A stretch of 64,000 nucleotides of DNA from positions 62,001 to 126,000 of the forward strand of contig CAJUDJ010000001.1 of assembly GCA_910584985.1 (NCBI GenBank), in the 5' to 3' direction. The position numbers and the translations under genes were made by a program. Position 1 is the stretch's first letter. Each line of letters starts with the position of its first letter. Below, in pieces: positions 34,350-42,251 of this stretch. Source of the DNA: an uncultured Eubacterium sp. GTDB taxonomy: Bacteria; Bacillota; Clostridia; Oscillospirales; Acutalibacteraceae. The notes under the pieces were generated by a model, which was given only the letters and a program-made list of their open reading frames with translations, did no database searches and was not told the origin of the DNA.

Positions 34350-34804
34350 AAACCATACCGAGCTTTCAGATTGATCACAATAAATTAACCAAGGGCATTT
34401 ACATCAGCAGAATTGATGATGACATTACCACCTATGACATCCGCATGCGTGAGCCGAACCGCGAAACGGTTATGACAAATGCAGCAATGCACACGATTGA
34501 GCATCTGTTTGCAACCTATGTGCGCAACACGGAATTCGGCGATAATATAATTTATTTTGGCCCAATGGGCTGCCGCACAGGCTTCTATTTCCTTACCCGC
34601 TCGCTGACGGATAATTACACTGTAAATCTTATAAAGGAAGCCTTTCTTTTCATTGCCGATTTCTGCGGCAGAATTCCGGGTGCATCCGCAAAGGAATGCG
34701 GAAATTATGCTGACCATAATCTGCCTCAGGCAAAGGAAGAGGCAAAGGCATTTTATGAAATTATTAAAGACTGGACAAAAGAGGATTTAAAATACCCGGA
34801 ATAA
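34346..34804 (+). CDS. luxS: S-ribosylhomocysteine lyase
   Basis: 152 residues. Metal ligands H49, H53 (HTIEHL) and C118 (ECGN), with catalytic E52 and C76 (GCRTGFY). It cleaves S-ribosylhomocysteine to homocysteine and DPD, the precursor of autoinducer-2, in the activated methyl cycle. pfs/mtn is not adjacent. It is translationally coupled to the upstream phospholipase-like gene in an operon that starts at the RluA-family gene. Confidence 0.97.
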   Translation: MKTIPSFQIDHNKLTKGIYISRIDDDITTYDIRMREPNRETVMTNAAMHTIEHLFATYVRNTEFGDNIIYFGPMGCRTGFYFLTRSLTDNYTVNLIKEAFLFIADFCGRIPGASAKECGNYADHNLPQAKEEAKAFYEIIKDWTKEDLKYPE

Positions 34805-34888
34805 TCATCCACTCTTGTTAAAAGCAGCATTGTATATACCCTCACATTCAGTCGTTCTCTTACGGAAAGAAAACTTTTCGGCGAACAA

Positions 34889-34965
34889 TATAATTTTACA
34901 AAATGACAAAAGCTCTGTTATCACGGCAGAGATGTTTCTCGCTTTTTATCAAAAAGAGAGAAAAC
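34889..34965. repeat. Dispersed intergenic stem-loop repeat, copy C
   Basis: Contains ATTTTACAAAATGACA, then CTGTTATCACGGCAGAGATG and TTTCTCGCTTTTTATCAAAA, in the same order as copies A and B. The rest of this 377-base gap holds an A/G-rich tract with a run of G and no gene. Confidence 0.65.
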
Positions 34966-35126
34966 AAAGAAAAGAGCAAAAAAAAGGGGGGGGAGTACCG
35001 CACGCTCCAATCCCCTTTGCAAGCCCCTTTATTTCGTGCAGCGGCACACGATGCGTAACGCCGCATAGCCGCATAGAAGAAAATATCATTTCCTCTCTAT
35101 ATTATATAATCTTCCGGAAATTTCAT

Positions 35127-35165
35127 AAAAAAGATATGCATTGAAAAACCATGCATATCTTTTTT
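35127..35165. terminator. Terminator of the serine hydrolase gene
   Basis: AAAAAAGATATGCAT (35127-35141) pairs perfectly with ATGCATATCTTTTTT (35151-35165). Confidence 0.88.
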
Positions 35166-35181
35166 GTTATAATTTTTCTGT

Positions 35182-36774
35182 TCAGTTTTCAAATTTCCCT
35201 GTAAAATTCGGTTCAAATATCGGAAGACCGAACTGTTTGATTGCACCTTTCACAAACTCCTCCGTGCTTTTCAGCTTAATCGGCATACCCGTGAAGGTAA
35301 AGTTATAAATCGCAAGTTCCTGGAAAGTGGGGCTCATTTCATTTATAACCCGAACAGTTCCGTTATCCCTGAACTTAAAGGTGAATTTTCTTACATGTGC
35401 GGTTTCAACAGGCCTTATCCACACCTTAAGCGTGCCGTCCGGCTGCCATGCAGCCTTTGAGCATACATGATAATGCAGATCGCACAGTTGCATTTCGCTT
35501 GTTCTGTATTCGCCGTCCATACCGACATCTATTGTATTTACATTTTCCTTTTCACGCCATGTAAACTTCAGACCGTCATCCGTGAAATCAAATTTAATTT
35601 TACTGATTTTTCCTGGCTTGTTATAAAGCATCTGCATAACCGATATGGTGATTACAGAGGTGTTTGCATTTGTTTTGCATCGGATGGTTCTGCCGCTGAT
35701 TTTGTTTTCCATCTCCCTGTTTCTCGGTGCGGCAGGCAAATCTTCCACATGGCAGTTTGCAAGTGTGTCCAGTAATGCATTATGCTCTGCTTCGTTTTCA
35801 GGAAGCGGTGCTGCCCCGAAGCATTCGGGAAAATGTTTCCAGAACACTTTCATGATTTTATAATCCTCGGATTCCCCTGAATTCAGAACAACAAGCGCAT
35901 TGTAATCCGGGAACATAAAACAGCGCTGACCGAACAAGCCATCACAGCGGTAACTGTTCGGGGCAGGGTTGCGCCAGAACTGATAGCCGTAACCGCACAT
36001 ATTGTCAATAAATCCTGCTTTAACAGAATTCGTCTGCTTGGCAGTTGCCTGCTTAACCCATTCGGCAGGAACAAGCTGTGTGCCGTCTTTCCACTTTCCG
36101 CCGTGAATATAAGGCAGGAAAAATTTTGCAAGGTCCTCAGACCTCATATAAAGCCCCCAGCCGGCAACATTGTTGCCTGCACCATCCTTTTCCCAGAAAG
36201 GCTTTTCAATTCCGAGCGGCTCAAACATTCTCGGATACAGATAATCAATCATGCTCATGCCCGTTACTTTGGTAAGGATGGCAGAAAGCATAAAAGTATT
36301 TTCGGATATGTAATTAAATTTAGTGTCGGGCCTGCAGATAAAGCCTGCATCAAAAAAGCTTTTTATCCAGTCGCGCCCGCCCTTTTCATCGGCAACGGTA
36401 ATAAATTTATCCGAGCGCATCGTAAGTAGCATTCGGATTGTAAGCTGCTGATTTTTCGGCTTCTGTGCAGAGCTGTATTCCGGGAAGAAATCGGCAACCC
36501 TGTCATCCAGAGAAATCAGCCCTTCACTTACGGCAAAACCGACTGCTGTTGAGGTAACGGATTTGCTCATCGAATAAAGCACATGCGGATATTCGGCAGC
36601 ATACGGCTTCCAGAAGCCTTGTGCGCATACCTTGTCGTTTCTTACAACGGTAAAGCTCTGAAGTCCCAGCTTCTTTTCATTGATTTCATCAACAAATGCT
36701 TTTATTGCACTGCTTTTAATGCCAACAGATTCCGGCGAAACATGTTCAAATTCCGAATCCAATAACTTTTCCAT
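35182..36774 (-). CDS. Serine hydrolase, class C beta-lactamase/esterase fold
   Basis: About 530 residues. The nucleophile motif SMSKSVTS (SxxK) is at about 68-75 and the Tyr motif in FNYISENTFML at about 155-165, followed by GYGYQFW. The fold is shared by class C beta-lactamases, D-aminopeptidases and esterases. A C-terminal beta-rich domain of about 180 residues is added. No signal peptide is present, which makes a resistance role unlikely. ATG 36774 is used because GGGGA lies six bases before it. Confidence 0.88.
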   Translation of the reverse strand: MEKLLDSEFEHVSPESVGIKSSAIKAFVDEINEKKLGLQSFTVVRNDKVCAQGFWKPYAAEYPHVLYSMSKSVTSTAVGFAVSEGLISLDDRVADFFPEYSSAQKPKNQQLTIRMLLTMRSDKFITVADEKGGRDWIKSFFDAGFICRPDTKFNYISENTFMLSAILTKVTGMSMIDYLYPRMFEPLGIEKPFWEKDGAGNNVAGWGLYMRSEDLAKFFLPYIHGGKWKDGTQLVPAEWVKQATAKQTNSVKAGFIDNMCGYGYQFWRNPAPNSYRCDGLFGQRCFMFPDYNALVVLNSGESEDYKIMKVFWKHFPECFGAAPLPENEAEHNALLDTLANCHVEDLPAAPRNREMENKISGRTIRCKTNANTSVITISVMQMLYNKPGKISKIKFDFTDDGLKFTWREKENVNTIDVGMDGEYRTSEMQLCDLHYHVCSKAAWQPDGTLKVWIRPVETAHVRKFTFKFRDNGTVRVINEMSPTFQELAIYNFTFTGMPIKLKSTEEFVKGAIKQFGLPIFEPNFTGKFEN

Positions 36775-36928
36775 AATCATTCCCCTTTTGGTTAAAATAT
36801 AGTTTTATTCTAAACCAAAGCCATCGGTTTTTCAACAAGTAAATGCATAATGTAAAAATGAATTCCTTTTTTTGTGAATTATATATAAAAAAGTGAAAAA
36901 ATTTTTTACATAAAATCCCGGATAGGTA

Positions 36929-36956
36929 TTGACTTTTTTCTGTTATATGATAAAAT
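36929..36956 (+). promoter_or_regulatory. Promoter of tRNA-Val
   Basis: TTGACT (36929-36934) and TAAAAT (36951-36956) with a 16-base spacer. Confidence 0.65.
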
Positions 36957-36967
36957 ATATTTCACTC

Positions 36968-37043
36968 GGGAGCATAGCTCAGCTGGGAGAGCATCTGCCT
37001 TACAAGCAGAGGGTCATAGGTTCGAGCCCTATTGTTCCCACCA
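36968..37043 (+). tRNA. tRNA-Val (anticodon TAC)
   Basis: Cloverleaf: acceptor GGGAGCA/TGTTCCC, D-stem GCTC/GAGC, anticodon stem TCTGC/GCAGA around loop CTTACAA, T-stem ATAGG/CCTAT with TTCGAGC. Discriminator A and an encoded CCA end it at 37043. Confidence 0.97.
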
Positions 37044-37044
37044 T

Positions 37045-37076
37045 AAAAAACAGGCTGCAAAAGCAGTCTGTTTTTT
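37045..37076 (+). terminator. Terminator after tRNA-Val
   Basis: AAAAAACAGGCTGC (37045-37058), AAAA loop, GCAGTCTGTTTTTT (37063-37076). Confidence 0.9.
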
Positions 37077-37172
37077 ATTTTAAGGTTTCATTTTATACCA
37101 AATTATCAATTGAATTGGGATATTTTTCATTAATTAATTCCTCTGTGAATACAATTTTACGGAGGGATTCGT

Positions 37173-37673
37173 ATGAAAAACAAATTGGTTTATGATGGAT
37201 TTAATCAGGCTTTCATATCATTACTGTGCCAACATCCCCAAGCCTATGCGCAAATGGAAGGCAGCAAGGATTACAAGAGCATTTCGGGCATTATTAAATT
37301 TTATCAAACCGCCAACGGCACTTTGGTATATGCTGTTATAACAGGTCTGCCTGACTGCACAGGCTTTCACGGGTTTCATATTCACAGCGGCAAAGAATGC
37401 AGCGGTAACAGCAATGATTCGTTTGCAAACGCAAAGTTGCACTACAACCCGAATGGAAGTGCACACCCAAACCATGCAGGTGATTTGCCGCCGCTTATCA
37501 ATAACGGCGGTTTTGCCTTTTCAAGCTTTCTGACAAACAGATTTACTGTTGAGGAAATTATGGATAAAACCGTTATAATACACGAAAATCCCGATGATTT
37601 TACAACAGCTCCGTCAGGCAAATCGGGCGAAAAAATTGCCTGCGGAAAAATCACATCAGTCAAACCCTGTTAA
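37173..37673 (+). CDS. Cu/Zn superoxide dismutase-like protein, no signal peptide
   Basis: 166 residues with the SodC motif order: GFHGFHIHSGKEC (metal His pair), LHYNPNGSAHPNHAGDLPPL (bridging and zinc ligands) and IHENPDDFTTAPSGKSGEK followed by ACGKI. It would dismutate superoxide if metallated. Most bacterial SodC proteins are exported, but this one starts MKNKLVYDGFNQAF without a secretion signal, so it should be cytoplasmic. Stand-alone gene with GGAGGGATT before the ATG. Confidence 0.88.
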   Translation: MKNKLVYDGFNQAFISLLCQHPQAYAQMEGSKDYKSISGIIKFYQTANGTLVYAVITGLPDCTGFHGFHIHSGKECSGNSNDSFANAKLHYNPNGSAHPNHAGDLPPLINNGGFAFSSFLTNRFTVEEIMDKTVIIHENPDDFTTAPSGKSGEKIACGKITSVKPC

Positions 37674-37710
37674 AAAGAGGACTGTCGTAAACAATCGGCA
37701 GTCCTCTTTT
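37673..37710 (+). terminator. Terminator after the SOD-like gene
   Basis: AAAAGAGGACTGTCG (37673-37687) pairs with CGGCAGTCCTCTTTT (37696-37710). Confidence 0.9.
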
Positions 37711-37891
37711 ATTTGCGTACTTTTTTATTAAATTCCTGAAACCGGGCAAGACTTATCCAAACCCGCCCAACAAATCCAAAATAAACCATTCAATTAAAAT
37801 TTTACAGTTTATCAGTGGACAACTGCCTTTGTTTCCATTATACTTTATATAGAGAAACCAATTCAAAAACAGACCGGAGGGGATTCATTTG

Positions 37892-39237
37892 ATGAATACA
37901 GACTGGAAATTTCATAAAGGGCAGATTGAAAGCGGCTATTCACCTAAACTGGACGACAGCGAATGGGAAACCGTTTCCGTTCCGCACACCTGGAATCATA
38001 TTGACGGACAGGACGGCACGATAGGCGGAAAGAGCATTAAGGATACAGACTATTTCAGAAGCGACTGCTGGTACAGAAAGAAAATTTTCATAGAAAACAA
38101 GGATAAGGAAAAGCAGATTTTTCTTCGCTTTCAGGGCGCAAATACACAAGCTGAACTGTTTGTAAACGGAAAATCGGCAGGCACACACAAGGGCGGCTAC
38201 ACCGCTTTTGCTTTTGACATTACACCATTTCTGCATTTCAGCAGTGAAAATCTGCTTGCAGTGCGGGTGAATAATGAATACACCGAGGAAATTGCGCCGC
38301 TTACTGCCGATTTCACTTTCTACGGCGGTATTTACAGAGAAACAGAGCTTATAAAAAAGAATTTTTCCGCACGACAAAGCAGCAGCTGAAAGAAATGATC
38401 AACCAGAATTACAACCATCCTGCCATCGTATGCTGGGGAATACAGAATGAAATTATGGCAAAGTTTGATGATGTTATACGCCCGTTTACCGAAGAACTGC
38501 ATAACACAGCCAAGGCGGAGGATGAATACAGATACACCGTTATGGCAACAAACCACAGCGGTGCAGGGAACTGGAAAAGCGATTGGATTGCATGGAATGT
38601 TTATCCCGGATGGTACGGAATGAGCAGAAAGCAACTTGGCTGGTTTATGGACAATAACCGCTTTGAACGCCCCACCGGTATTTCGGAATACGGCGCAGGT
38701 GGAAACTATAATCAGCATGAATTAAAGCCGAAGCACCCGAAGCATGACGGCCAGTGGCATCCCGAGGAATACCAGACCATCAGCCACGAAGCTTTTCTGA
38801 AATCCATTAACAAGCGTGATTATTTATGGTGCACCTATGTTTGGAATATGTTTGATTTTGGATCGGATGGCAGAAATGAGGGCAGCCGCCCCGGCATGAA
38901 TGACAAAGGCCTTGTAAGCTTTGACAGAAAAATAAAAAAAGACAGTTATTACCTTTATCAGTGTGCCTGAAGCAAATATCCGATGGTGCACATCACAAGC
39001 AAACGGCTTGAAAACAGGAAAAGAAAAACCGTTTTCAAGGTTTATTCAAACGGCGATTCCGTTGCCCTTTTTGTAAACGGAAAAGAAATCAAAACGATTT
39101 CCGCCGAAAACTGCAGACAGAAAGGCATTTTTATTTTTAAATCCGTTAAGCTGGAAAAGGGGGAAAACAAAGTAAAAGCCGTTGCGAAAGCAAACGGAAA
39201 AGCATTTGAGGATGCGGCAGAATTCACGGCAGATTAA
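37892..39237 (+). pseudogene. GH2 beta-galactosidase-like gene, internally deleted and broken
   Basis: Three pieces of one GH2 enzyme. Piece 1 (37892-38389) is the N-terminal sugar-binding domain (VSVPHTWNHIDGQDG). It then jumps, out of frame, to piece 2 (from about 38370 in the next frame) with the late TIM-barrel part NYNHPAIVCWGIQNEI and TYVWNMFDFGSDGRNE. A TGA at 38968-38970 stops it, where intact relatives read on into piece 3 (YPMVHITSKR ... LFVNGKEI). The Ig-like domain and the first half of the barrel are missing. The start has GGAGGGG, so it was once a normal gene. Confidence 0.88.
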
Positions 39238-39258
39238 AACGGAACAAAAGGTGATGAA

Positions 39259-40020
39259 ATGAAAAAGAACTATTCTTCAATTTCCAAAAACAAGGCGGTT
39301 GGCATTGTTCTGATGCTGCTTTCACTTATCGGCATCTGCTTTATCATTACGCGCCTGTTTTACTATGTTTATGAATATGATGCACAGTACAGTCCGATAG
39401 ATTACGGACAGTTCAACATTCTTTCCTATTTTACAATTCAGTCCAACTTCTTTATTTATCTGTATTTTTTCTTTGCTGCAATCAGCATTTTCGGTGTAAA
39501 AAAAGCTGAAAAAATCGCTTTTAATCCCACAATCGCCGTACTTGTAACGGTTTATGTGCTGATTGCGGGCATTACATACTGCGCAGGCATTCCGATGGGA
39601 ATGACTCCTCCGTTTAAATGGGACAGTGCCTATCATATTTTTTCGGCAGTCAATCAGATTTATTATCATATGCTGATTCCGCCTGCTGCATTTGTTCTGC
39701 TGCTTTTCCCGTTTACGGATAAAAAGGTATCTGTAAAACAATGCCTTACGCTTTCAGGCATTTATCCGTTTGTTTATTCCGTGTTTTCCCTTGTAAGAGG
39801 TGCTGTTTTTAAACCGACCTATTACCCTTATCCGTTTTATAATCCGGAATTTATTTGGAAGCTCTTTTTTAAAGATAAGCCTGTTAATCTGTTTGCTTCC
39901 TATCTGATAATTGCTGTTCTGCTTGCAGCCGGTATTTCACTTTTTGCCGCAATCACGGCACTTTTGCTTGTGATTTATAATAAAAGAGCAGACCAAGCAA
40001 TAAAAACTGCTGCCTTATAA
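39259..40020 (+). CDS. Pr6Pr-family membrane protein
   Basis: 253 residues, six predicted transmembrane helices, with the family-typical YFTIQSNFFIYLYF (about 54-67) and histidines in AYHIFSAVNQIYYHMLIPP. These resemble the FAR-17a/AIG1-like (Pr6Pr) group, whose bacterial function is unknown. It begins 21 bases after the GH2 pseudogene with AAAAGGTGATGAA as ribosome-binding site, and was probably co-transcribed with it. Confidence 0.78.
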   Translation: MKKNYSSISKNKAVGIVLMLLSLIGICFIITRLFYYVYEYDAQYSPIDYGQFNILSYFTIQSNFFIYLYFFFAAISIFGVKKAEKIAFNPTIAVLVTVYVLIAGITYCAGIPMGMTPPFKWDSAYHIFSAVNQIYYHMLIPPAAFVLLLFPFTDKKVSVKQCLTLSGIYPFVYSVFSLVRGAVFKPTYYPYPFYNPEFIWKLFFKDKPVNLFASYLIIAVLLAAGISLFAAITALLLVIYNKRADQAIKTAAL

Positions 40021-40031
40021 AGAGCAAAATA

Positions 40032-40070
40032 AAAGCTGCCTGTGAAAATTTTCATCGGGCAGCTTTTTTT
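40032..40070 (+). terminator. Terminator after the Pr6Pr gene
   Basis: AAAGCTGCC (40032-40040) pairs with GGCAGCTTT (40058-40066), inner TGAAAA/TTTTCA, then more T. Confidence 0.88.
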
Positions 40071-40072
40071 AT

Positions 40073-40101
40073 TTGACTAACAGAATAAAAAGATATATAA
40101 T
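40073..40101 (+). promoter_or_regulatory. Promoter of tRNA-Gly
   Basis: TTGACT (40073-40078) and TATAAT (40096-40101), 17-base spacer, 13 bases before the tRNA. Confidence 0.85.
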
Positions 40102-40113
40102 ATACTGTGTTGT

Positions 40114-40187
40114 GCGGATATAGTTCATTGGTAGAATATCAGCTTCCCAAGCTGAGGAGGCGGGTTCGATTCCCGTTATCCGCTCCA
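40114..40187 (+). tRNA. tRNA-Gly (anticodon CCC)
   Basis: Acceptor GCGGATA/TATCCGC, D-arm GTTC/GAAT, anticodon stem TCAGC/GCTGA with loop TTCCCAA, T-arm GCGGG/CCCGT with TTCGATT, discriminator T and encoded CCA. Confidence 0.95.
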
Positions 40188-40273
40188 ATTTGAATAACAT
40201 TCGCACACTTTGCCGGAAAGTGTGCGTTTTTATTTATAAAGTGCTGCACAAATCGGAATTCGGAGGAGTTTTT

Positions 40274-40621
40274 ATGAACAGATTTGATCATGATTTCTGG
40301 AATGCATTGGATACTTTGGTTGCCGGATCAGAGATTGTTATAGACAGACCGAAAGGAACAGCACATCCAAAATATTCTGATTTTATTTATAAAGTGAATT
40401 ACGGGTATCTGAAAGATACGGCATCTATGGACGGTGCCGGAATAGATGTGTGGGTCGGAACAAACGGAACAAAGACAGATGCCGTTATGTGCATTGTTGA
40501 CTTGATGAAAAGGGATTCTGAAATTAAAATACTGATTGGCTGCACGGAAGAAGAAAAAAAGATTATATACGAAACGCATAATGAAACACAGTATATGAAA
40601 GGGATTTTAATTCGCCGATAA
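40274..40621 (+). CDS. Inorganic-pyrophosphatase-like protein, short and with an altered Asp motif
   Basis: 115 residues starting MNRFDHDFWNALDTL after CGGAGGAG. The core VNYGYLKDTASMDGAGIDVW resembles the soluble pyrophosphatase block YGYIP...DGDPLDVLV, but the middle metal-binding Asp of DGDxxD is Ala (DGAGID). It is also shorter than true family I enzymes (about 170 residues). Related clostridial proteins are commonly labelled inorganic pyrophosphatase; activity here is doubtful. The open frame upstream of 40274 overlaps the tRNA and is not used. Confidence 0.75.
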   Translation: MNRFDHDFWNALDTLVAGSEIVIDRPKGTAHPKYSDFIYKVNYGYLKDTASMDGAGIDVWVGTNGTKTDAVMCIVDLMKRDSEIKILIGCTEEEKKIIYETHNETQYMKGILIRR

Positions 40622-40648
40622 AGTGCAAATTGAAAGCGAGCCGTAAAT

Positions 40649-41059
40649 ATGGAAAATATTAAAAGAGAAGAAATAGAATACTTAATCGGAATGGACAAAG
40701 CCCGTACTTTTTATGCTATTGCCGATGAAATAACAAAACTTTACGATATGGAACAAATCTGGAATAACGGCGGCAAAAAATGGACCTATGAATACAAGTT
40801 CAGAAAAAGCGGAAAAACTTTATGTGCCTTTTATTTTAAGGAAAACACATTGGGATTTATGATTATCTTCGGTAAAAATGAAAGAGCAAAAGTTGAAGAA
40901 ATAAGAAACGAACTTTCATCCGATGTATTGAAAACCTATGATCATGCGCAAATATTTCACGATGGAAAATGGGTTATGTTTGATATAACAAATTGTTCAA
41001 TATTACAGGATTTGAAGAAGTTACTGTTAATAAAGAAGAAACCGAACAAAAAGCAATAA
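40649..41059 (+). CDS. DUF3788 family protein
   Basis: 136 residues. GKKWTYEYKFRKSGKTLCAF and the C-terminal FHDGKWVMFDI ... LKKLLLIKKKP are the pattern of DUF3788, a small cytoplasmic family of unknown role, distantly like YdhG/YjdF-type transport-accessory proteins. It starts 28 bases after the pyrophosphatase-like gene and may share its transcript. The Shine-Dalgarno is weak. Confidence 0.75.
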   Translation: MENIKREEIEYLIGMDKARTFYAIADEITKLYDMEQIWNNGGKKWTYEYKFRKSGKTLCAFYFKENTLGFMIIFGKNERAKVEEIRNELSSDVLKTYDHAQIFHDGKWVMFDITNCSILQDLKKLLLIKKKPNKKQ

Positions 41060-41185
41060 AAATAAGCAACGCTTTGCAATTTATGCAAAAAATTTTAAAA
41101 TACACAAAATCGATTTCAAGAATTTTCTGAATCTCGGTATAATCAGATTATAAACAAATTGCATCCGCTTATTCGGAGAACGGCT

Positions 41186-41429
41186 ATGGAAGATAAACAA
41201 ACATTACTGAACAGTATGGATAGAATACATACACACAAATGGGCACAGACAGAATCAGAAAAAATCTGAAGCTGGAGCATGACGATGCCGTGGAATACTG
41301 TAAAAACAGAATTTTGGATAAAAGCTGCAACATTTACAAAAAAGGCAAAAATGGTACTGTGAAACAGGCAATATCATCATAACGGTTAATTCCTACAGCT
41401 ATACAATTATTACGGCACATATGAAATGA
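41186..41429 (+). pseudogene. DUF3781-family pseudogene with two frameshifts
   Basis: ATG 41186 opens MEDKQTLLNSMDRIHTHK. The next part continues in a second frame (MGTDRIRKNLKLEHDDAVEY, then CKNRILDKSCNIYKKGKN), and the end in a third (WYCETGNIIITVNSYSYTII, then TAHMK, TGA at 41427-41429). Joined, they give about 81 residues with the DUF3781 pattern LHT-x-RI-x-KNL ... KGKNWYxE ... ITVNxxSYTIITAH. Thus a complete small gene has been inactivated twice. The function of the family is unknown. Confidence 0.75.
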
Positions 41430-41523
41430 CAAAACGGGGAAAACCCCAAAATTATAACTATTTTTTACTATACATCACGGATAAAGGCAGAATGCAATTC
41501 TGTAAAAAAGGAGCTATGAGCAT

Positions 41524-42093
41524 ATGACGGAAAACACAATCTATGAGCTTTTGATGGCGCACCCTGTTATATCTGCCGTTAAGGATGATGCAGGGCTTGC
41601 AAAATGCATGGAAAGCGAATGCTGCATTGTTTTTGTGCTTTACGGAAGCATCAATAACATTACCGATATCGTTTACAGATTAAAAACTGCCGGCAAAACG
41701 GTGTTTGTGCATGCCGATCTGATAGACGGGCTTGCAAACCGCGAGGCAAGCATAGACTTTTTGCATACGGCAGTACAGCCACACGGCATCATTTCCACAA
41801 AGCTGTCACTGATTAAGCATGCCAAATCCCTCGGACTGCTTACCGTGATGCGTTTTTTTGTAATCGATTCCAGGGCAATGGAAAATATACGCCACTGTGA
41901 TTTAAAGCAGCATGCCGATTTTATTGAAATTCTGCCCGGACTTATGCCGAAAATCATTGGCAAGGTTTCAAAAATGACGAAAAAGCCTGTTATTGCAGGC
42001 GGTATGATAGAGGAAAAGGAGGATGTTGTTACAGCACTTTCAAGCGGTGCTGTTGCCATTTCCTCAACCAATCCGTCCGTTTGGTTTTTATGA
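41524..42093 (+). CDS. glpP: Glycerol-3-phosphate-responsive antiterminator GlpP
   Basis: 189 residues of the GlpP family (TIM-barrel-like RNA-binding antiterminator). Features are GKTVFVHADLIDGLANRE (about 57-74), HGIISTK (residues about 86-92), FIEILPGLMPKII and VIAGGMI. In the presence of glycerol-3-phosphate such proteins bind the leader mRNA and prevent termination. Immediately downstream lies a promoter, a leader hairpin with a T tract and the G3P oxidation genes, the expected target. AAAGGAGCTATGAGCAT precedes the ATG. Confidence 0.93.
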   Translation: MTENTIYELLMAHPVISAVKDDAGLAKCMESECCIVFVLYGSINNITDIVYRLKTAGKTVFVHADLIDGLANREASIDFLHTAVQPHGIISTKLSLIKHAKSLGLLTVMRFFVIDSRAMENIRHCDLKQHADFIEILPGLMPKIIGKVSKMTKKPVIAGGMIEEKEDVVTALSSGAVAISSTNPSVWFL

Positions 42094-42103
42094 TAAAAAA
42101 CAC

Positions 42104-42132
42104 TTGCAAAAATATTGAAAAAGTTGTAATAT
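42104..42132 (+). promoter_or_regulatory. Promoter of the G3P oxidoreductase operon
   Basis: TTGCAA (42104-42109) and TAATAT (42127-42132) with a 17-base spacer. Confidence 0.65.
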
Positions 42133-42168
42133 TAGTTTGTAAATAAAAATACCTGATGAGTTTTGAGT

Positions 42169-42225
42169 GACAGGAATATAAGGCAGCGAGAGCCGCCTTT
42201 GTTTTCTGTTGCTTTTTATTTTATC
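42169..42225 (+). terminator. Leader terminator, likely target of GlpP antitermination
   Basis: ACAGGAATATAAGGC-AGC (from about 42170) pairs imperfectly with GC-CGCCTTTGTTTTCTGT (to about 42211), capped by GAGA and followed by TGCTTTTTATTTT. It lies between promoter and first structural gene, as in known GlpP-controlled operons. Confidence 0.65.
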
Positions 42226-42251
42226 GGGTGCACTTTTAAGGGGGAAATTTT

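Noticed and set aside
34970..35060. G-run region with GCACGCTCC/GGGGGAG as an attenuator
   Set aside because: The pairing is short and interrupted, there is no T tract, and no gene follows on that strand.
35182..36774. Antibiotic-resistance beta-lactamase
   Set aside because: The protein has SxxK and Tyr motifs but no signal peptide, and an extra C-terminal domain; a general serine hydrolase is the safer call.
40190..40273. Upstream extension of the pyrophosphatase-like gene
   Set aside because: The extension starts right behind the tRNA and lacks a ribosome-binding site; CGGAGGAG before 40274 decides the start.
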